From Cherax quadricarinatus (taxonomy: Eukaryota; Arthropoda; Malacostraca; Decapoda; Parastacidae), in contig NC_091352.1 in assembly GCF_038502225.1 (NCBI RefSeq), positions 20,131,060 to 20,195,059 of the forward strand: DNA of 64,000 nt, in the 5' to 3' direction. Under the pieces are notes generated by a model. It saw nothing but the letters and a program-made list of their open reading frames with translations, did not search any database and had not been told where the DNA came from. This document shows, piece after piece, positions 57,253-64,000 of this stretch. The position numbers and the translations under genes were made by a program. Position 1 is the stretch's first letter, and each line of letters begins with the position of its first letter.

Positions 57253-57725
57253 AAGTTAAGAAATTAGGTAAAGTGCAAAGGATTGCGACAAGACTAGTCC
57301 CAGAGCTAAAGGTATGTTATACGAAGAGAAGTTAAGGGAAATTAACTTGACACTGGAGGACAGGCGGGACAGGGGGACATGATAACATAATAAATACAGA
57401 GAGAAATTGGCAAGGTGGATAGAAACAATGTTTCAGAGAAATGACACATAAACAAGGGGCCACAGCCGGAAGCTGAAAACACAGACGAGTCACAGGGATG
57501 TTAGAAAGTATTTCTTCAGTTATAGAGTTGTCAGAAAGTGGAACAATCTGGAGAGTGATATAATGGAGGCAGGATCCATACATACCTTTAAAGAGGAGGT
57601 GCGATAAAGCTCTTGGAGCAGGGAGAGAATGGACATACTAACGACCATCGAACAGGCTGGGCCAGGAGCTACGGATCGACCCTGAAACCACAAATAAGTC
57701 AGTGTAAATAGGCGAGTACAAACAC
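57253..57725 (+). pseudogene. LINE A 3' end at a CA repeat
   Basis: KVQRIATRLVPEL, FKEEVR-type end and GACCCTGAAACCACAAATAAG tail, with stops. Preceded directly by CA-rich repeat and followed by ACAAACACAAACAC. Confidence 0.7.
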
Positions 57726-57779
57726 AAACACGTTACTTGGACTCACCATAAACCATCAATACAATGTTTAAGTAATTAA

Positions 57780-58040
57780 CATTAACACGATCACCATAAT
57801 ACTTGGTGCTCTTTAATCAAGTTTACCAGTCAAACACAGTACGTGTGTGTTTTACTCAGTATTATTTAAGTGTTAAACACAAGCTCTTGGTCCTGGTCAA
57901 ACACGGCTAATTTCTCTTTTCCGTTAGTTGTGGTTGGGTGTTAAACTCCAGCTCTTGGTCTCGGCCAAACACAGCAGTTCTCTTTCCTTCCTCATGATTG
58001 TGCGGGTGTTAAGGTCCAGCTTTTGATTTAAGTCACACAC
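57780..58040. repeat. imperfect ~75-80-bp repeats
   Basis: Three diverged units with GTGTTAAACTCCAGCTCTTGG and CAAACACAGCAG. Confidence 0.6.
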
Positions 58041-58058
58041 AGCAGTGTGTATCCGGGG

Positions 58059-58215
58059 ACCGAGCTTTGGTGAGCTTCAAACCATCCACAGTGAGGATCC
58101 TGGAACTGTGAGCTTTGGTGAGTTTCAAACCATTCACAGTGAGGATCCTGGAACTGTGAGCTTTGGTGGGCTCCAAACCATCCACAGTGTGGATCCTGGG
58201 AATGAGCTTTGGAAG
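58059..58215. repeat. 48-bp tandem repeat
   Basis: Three units plus a partial, containing GAGCTTTGGTGAGCTTCAAA and CCATCCACAGTGAGGATCC. 48 is divisible by three, so the frame at 58045-58446 encodes a 16-residue repeat (core QTIHSEDPGTVSFG). No evidence it is a gene. Confidence 0.85.
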
Positions 58216-58404
58216 ACTTCTCTAGTGACGCTCAGCCTTAATGTTTTTGTATTAAAATTAAGTTGCAATAAACAACTGTACATGAACAAACACAAGAATA
58301 GACAAGGGGCTCGAGCCGCGGTAAGCGTCAGACTGTCAAATTGCGGACCGGGGGGTGGAATTTTAGGTCAAGTACTTTCACACTTCTTAGTGCGTCATCA
58401 GGAG

Positions 58405-58583
58405 CTGTGCAATGTTGCAAGGGCAGCAACAGAAGAATTAGGGTAAGTTTTTCAGAGTATGGAAGCACGTTGGCACCATCCAATATATGACTGAGGAGAG
58501 AGGCCCAGCGAAATGCCAACCACACACCGGTACCCCCACACCCCACCCCATATGGAGTAGGCCCCACAGATTGCAGATAGCAT
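58405..58583 (+). repeat. dispersed repeat G, copy 1
   Basis: GCAATGTTGCAAGGGCAGC, AACAGAAGAATTAGGGTAAG and ACCCCACCCCATATGG...GCATGAGGT recur inverted at 59809-59957. Confidence 0.7.
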
Positions 58584-59262
58584 GAGGTGCTGACAAGAGG
58601 TTTGGGGTTAAAAGGTAAAGAATCTAACACAAAATGGGAGTTGTCACAGTTGCTCTTTGCTGATGACGATGGCACTGTGCTTTTGGGAGTTTCTGAAGAG
58701 ACGTTGCAGAGGTTGGTGGACGAGTTTGGTAGGGTATGTAAAAGAAGAAAATTAAAAGTGAATATAGGAAAGAGTAAGGTAAACTAGGTAACGAAAGATT
58801 TAATATCAAAACTATTATCGAAAGGGCTGAGGAACGGTTGTTGAGGTGGTTCGGACATGTAGAGAGAATGGAACAAAATAGAATGAGAGTGTAGTCGAAG
58901 GAAAGCAGGGTAGAGATCGGCCTAGGAAATGTTGGAGGGGGTAAAGAAGGTTTTGTGTGCGAAGGGCTTGGACTTCCAGCAAGCAAGCGTGTTAGATGGG
59001 AGCGAATGGAGACAAATGGTTTTTAGGACTTTTCATGCTGTTGGAGTGTGAGCAGGGTAATATTTATGGATTCAAAGAAACCGGCAGGCCGGACTTGAGT
59101 CCTGATGGGAAGTACAGTGTCTGCACCCTGAAGGAGGGGTGTTAATGTTGCTGTTTTATAACTAGTATAAACACGCCTCTGGCAAGACAGCGATGGAGTG
59201 AATGATGATTTTTTTTTCGGGCCAGCCTGCCTTGGTGGGAGACGGGCGATGTGGTAATAAAA
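58584..59262 (+). pseudogene. LINE D, internally deleted 3' part
   Basis: WELSQLLFADDDGTVLLGVS (FADD with a 3-bp insertion), LQRLVDEFGRVCKRRKLKVN, then a jump at about 58822 to RAEERLLRWFGHVERME and a 3' UTR ending GGGAGACGGGCGATGTGGTAAT. The section between LGDERLNI and the C-terminus is deleted. Confidence 0.75.
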
Positions 59263-59272
59263 AATGAGGTAA

Positions 59273-59362
59273 AATAACTAAGGGATAGTTAACAATAAGG
59301 GATAGTTAACAATAAGGGATAGTTAACAATAAGGGATAGTTAACAATAAGGGATAGTAGTAA
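59273..59362. repeat. 17-bp minisatellite
   Basis: Five copies of AATAAGGGATAGTTAAC. Confidence 0.95.
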
Positions 59363-59737
59363 TGAAGTAAACAAGGGGGGGGGGTTCATTTAGGTATAGG
59401 TGCACATGGGCGATCATTCTAGGAATTAGTTTGTTAGTAATATTATAATGATAATAATGACAGTAGTGGGTGATAGTGGATAATAATGACAGTAATGGTG
59501 TTGCAAAGGAAAAAATCAGGGATTGCCTAGTTATTATAAGAAAGAAAAGCCTGAGTAGGAGTATTCACACAGGTATATTAATTAACACAGAGTATTTCCT
59601 GAATATTTTGGAATGTTCTGTAACACCGGTTGATAAAATTAGAGATTTATTCCTTCTGTTTCATTAGTTATAAGGTTGTTCACATTAGCTGCATTCTGTA
59701 CGTAAATGATCCACTATTGTAATGTAACTTATGTCAC
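59363..59737. other. no recognisable feature
   Basis: Contains a G-run near 59375-59385; nothing else recognised. Confidence 0.5.
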
Positions 59738-59808
59738 ATGACCTGTTCTCAGCAGTTAGAAGCTTGGGGGCTGGCTATTACCTAGCTCCTAGTTATTTTA
59801 CCTCATGC

Positions 59809-59957
59809 TATCTGCAAACTGTGGGCTACTCCACCCGACCCCATATGGGGTGGGGTGTGGGGGGAGCATTCCGCTGGCCTCTCTTCCTAGGTCAGAGGCT
59901 GTTGCCACTACCATACTTACCCTATTTCTCCTGTTGCTGCCCTTGCAACATTGCTAG
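59809..59957 (-). repeat. dispersed repeat G, copy 2
   Basis: Inverted copy of 58405-58583, directly adjoining the tRNA-like foldback at 59966. Confidence 0.7.
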
Positions 59958-59965
59958 CCGGGGGA

Positions 59966-60615
<650 letters not shown>

Positions 60616-60616
<1 letters not shown>

Positions 60617-61082
60617 GTAGGTAGTAGGTTGGTAGACAGCAACCGCCCAGGGAGGTACTACCGTCCTGCCAAGTGACTGTAAAACGAAAGCCTGTAATTG
60701 TTTTATATGATGGTAGGATTGCTGGTGTCTTATGTCTGTCTCATAAATATGCAAGATTACAGGTAAGTCTTGCTACTTCTACTTACACTTAGGTCACACT
60801 ACACATACATGTAGAAGCATATATATACACACCCCTCTGGGCTTTCTTCTATTTTCTTTCTAATTCTTGTTCTTGTTTATTTCCTCTTATCTCCATGGGG
60901 AAGTGGAACAGAATTCTTCCTCTGTAAGCCATGCGTGTCGTAAGAGGCGACTAAAATGCCGGGAGCAAGGGGCTAGTAACCCCTTCTCCTGTATATATTA
61001 CTAAATGTAAAAGGAGAAACTTCAGTTTTTTCTTTTGGGCCACCCCGCCTCAGTGGGATGCGGCTGGTACGTTGAAAGAAGA

Positions 61083-61084
<2 letters not shown>
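60616..61084 (+). mobile_element. SINE-like repeat E, copy 2
   Basis: Forward counterpart of 23513-23977, flanked by (TA)n on both sides. The 3' end GGCCACCCCGCCTCAGTGGG, GATGCGGCTGG...GTTGAAAGAA mirrors the LINE D 3' end at 26985-27027. Confidence 0.8.

Positions 61085-61085
<1 letters not shown>

Positions 61086-61145
<60 letters not shown>
61086..61145. repeat. (TA)n microsatellite
   Basis: TA repeat between repeat E and the H5-type foldback. Confidence 0.95.
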
Positions 61146-61148
<3 letters not shown>

Positions 61149-61285
61149 AGTATGGAAAAAAACACAGCAAAAAGATAGTGAAATTCCAAGCGCTTCATTA
61201 TTTCTCACATAATCAAGGAATGTGAGCAATCACGATAGCGCTGGGAATTTCACTATTTTTTTCAATGTGGTTATTTCCCATATGT
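61146..61285. mobile_element. decayed H5-type foldback
   Basis: GTGAAATTCCAAGCGCTTC...CTCACATAATCAAGG and the inverted TCACGATAGCGCTGGGAATT share sequence with 5608-5756. The GAAAG of the hammerhead core reads GATAG here and the centre is shortened. Confidence 0.6.
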
Positions 61286-61320
61286 ATATATGTATCTGTC
61301 TATATGCTTGTGTGCGTTTA

Positions 61321-62925
<1,605 letters not shown>

Positions 62926-63345
62926 CACCAAAATAGGCCGTCCAATTCATTCTAATGAGGACACTAGAACACTCCAGGATGATTTGAATAGATTGATGCA
63001 ATGGTCAGACAAGTGGCACATGCAATTTAATACAGACAAATGCAAAGTTCTAAATGTTGGACAGGAAAATAACCATGCCACATATAAACTAAATAATGTA
63101 GATCTTAATACTACTGATTGCGAAAATGATTTAGGAGTTCTGGTTAGCAGTAATCTAAAACCAAGACAACAGTGCATAAGTGTTCGCAATAAAACTAACA
63201 GAATCCTTGGTTTCATATCTAGAAGTATAAATAATAGAAGTCCTCAGGTTGTTCAACTCTATATATCTTTGGTTAGGTCTCATTTAGATTATGCTGCACA
63301 GTTCTGGTCACCGTATTACAGAATGGATATAAATGCACTGGAAAT
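62926..63345 (+). pseudogene. LINE B fragment, truncated on both sides
   Basis: Starts at DTKIGRPIHSNEDTRTLQDD (just after the first residues of the FADDT motif) and runs open through KWHMQFNTDKCKVLNVGQEN, CENDLGVLVSSNLKPRQQC and SLVRSHLDYAAQFWSPYYRM to NALE, where a foldback interrupts it. Closely related to 44120-45800. The left junction to LINE C is at ATGACACCAAAATAGG. Confidence 0.85.
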
Positions 63346-63410
63346 TGTAGATGAATGGTTCAGAGAACCGACGTGTTGTTGAATTAGACACATGTGCAAC
63401 TCTTGGGTAT

Positions 63411-63461
63411 CTTTATTGAGGAAACCTTTCGCCACACAGTGGCTTCATCAGTCCACACAAA
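63411..63461 (-). ncRNA. hammerhead-ribozyme-like motif, left arm
   Basis: Mirror of 63768-63819, with the canonical CTGATGA core and GAAAG before the minimal stem III. Confidence 0.45.
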
Positions 63462-63767
63462 GGAGAAACTTGAAGAACAGGAGGAGAATGAGGTAATCAG
63501 TCCCTCAGCCTTGAGTCGATGTGGTCAGTCCATCAGTCTTGAATAGAATACGGCATATGAGCGGAGAAGCAGCTTATAAACCGTAGACAGGTGAGGGGCA
63601 GCAGTCGTAGGTGGTGTAACATTTGTCCAATGTGGAAGTAGGTCGTGCCCAAGGGTTAGGCACGACCGCTCATATGCCGTATTCTATTCAAGATTGATGG
63701 ACTGACCACATCGACTCAAGGCTGAGGGACTGATTACCTCATTCTCCTCCTGTTCTTCAAGTTTCTC

Positions 63768-63819
63768 CTTTGTGTGGACTGATGAAGCCACTGTGTGGCG
63801 AAAGGTTTCCTCAATAAAG
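63768..63819 (+). ncRNA. hammerhead-ribozyme-like motif, right arm
   Basis: Core CTGATGA (63779-63785), extra A, stem II GCCAC/GTGGC with TGT loop, GAAAG (C to G at the second stem III position, leaving a G-G mismatch), cleavage-side TCC pairing with GGA, AAAG with CTTT. Probably weaker than H1 because of the stem III change. Confidence 0.45.
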
Positions 63820-63848
63820 ATACCCAAGAGTTGCACATGTGTGTAATT

Positions 63849-64000
63849 CAAACCATACCCCCGGCCGGGATTGAACCCGCGGTCATAGAGTCTCAAAACT
63901 CCAGCCCGTCGCGTTAGCCACTAGACCAGCTAGCCACAATAAGATTCATCCAACTAGGTACATTTCTACACCATAGGAAGGTTAGCACAGGCACCACTGT
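63849..64000 (-). mobile_element. tRNA-derived SINE, copy 2 (runs off the window)
   Basis: On the reverse strand box A TGGTCTAGTGG (63918-63928) and box B GGTTCAATCC (63868-63878) are spaced as in a tRNA, with GGTATGGTTT after the tRNA-like body. The upstream part (CCTAGTTGGATGAATC) matches the SINE at 18825-19045. The element continues past 64000. Confidence 0.75.

Larger units (their letters stand above)
63346..63848 (-). mobile_element. hammerhead foldback element, H1 relative
   Basis: Same layout as 44640-45332: left end with tail (GTAGATGAATGGTTCAGAG then ACCGACGTGTTG), arms 63379-63545 and 63665-63848. The right arm ends TGTGTAATTCAA without the tail. Inserted in LINE B, but the right flank is a tRNA-SINE rather than LINE B, so the site has been rearranged. 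Confidence 0.8.

Noticed and set aside
58045..58446. 133-codon frame with a 16-residue repeat
   Set aside because: Repeat arises from a 48-bp tandem unit; no start context, conserved domain or neighbouring exons.

Overview
The window reads as repeat-dense, apparently intergenic DNA from an arthropod, most likely a decapod crustacean such as a freshwater crayfish. This rests on very long TA, GT/CA and GA microsatellites, abundant minisatellites, and several non-LTR retrotransposon, Penelope-like (PLE) and tRNA-SINE families of a kind I associate with decapod genomes. The species call is inference. I see no convincing host protein-coding gene, rRNA, functional tRNA or CRISPR array. Almost every long open frame is either a transposon remnant or a frame held open by a tandem repeat.

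Layout. 0.25-2.8 kb: a 23-bp minisatellite and a 31-bp satellite. 5.5-11 kb: microsatellites, a palindromic element, a TA-flanked MITE, and an RTE-like LINE ('family D') broken up by three later insertions; one of these is an opposite-strand D copy with an intact 568-codon reverse transcriptase frame. 12-16.8 kb: decayed LINE and PLE remnants. 19-28 kb: MITEs, a large GT block, tRNA-like foldbacks, a SINE-like repeat and a long D copy. 29.4-42.1 kb: a block of tandem arrays invaded by two near-identical PLE copies (RT plus GIY-YIG endonuclease) and by a hammerhead-flanked composite carrying a gag-like frame with three CCHC knuckles. 42-48 kb: a nested LINE stack. 49-51 kb: three alternating MITEs in TA repeats. 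51-60 kb: minisatellites and LINE ends. 60-64 kb: a SINE-like repeat, a Jockey/CR1-like LINE ('C'), a CR1/L2-like LINE ('B'), another hammerhead foldback and a tRNA-SINE.

Main observation. Several foldback elements that differ in sequence share one design. A long arm ends in a 30-40 nt tail (often containing GTCGGTATT), the opposite end is an inverted copy that stops just short of that tail, and each arm carries a hammerhead-ribozyme-like motif (CTGANGA, stem II, GAA-A, minimal stem III, then a stem I partner). Stem I, stem II and the core 3-8 pair covary between families. Two such elements and one PLE have clear 13-bp target duplications. The two autonomous-type PLE copies show the same inverted-3'-end design. 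I infer that PLE machinery mobilises a diverse set of non-autonomous hammerhead elements here, one of which carries a gag-like passenger.
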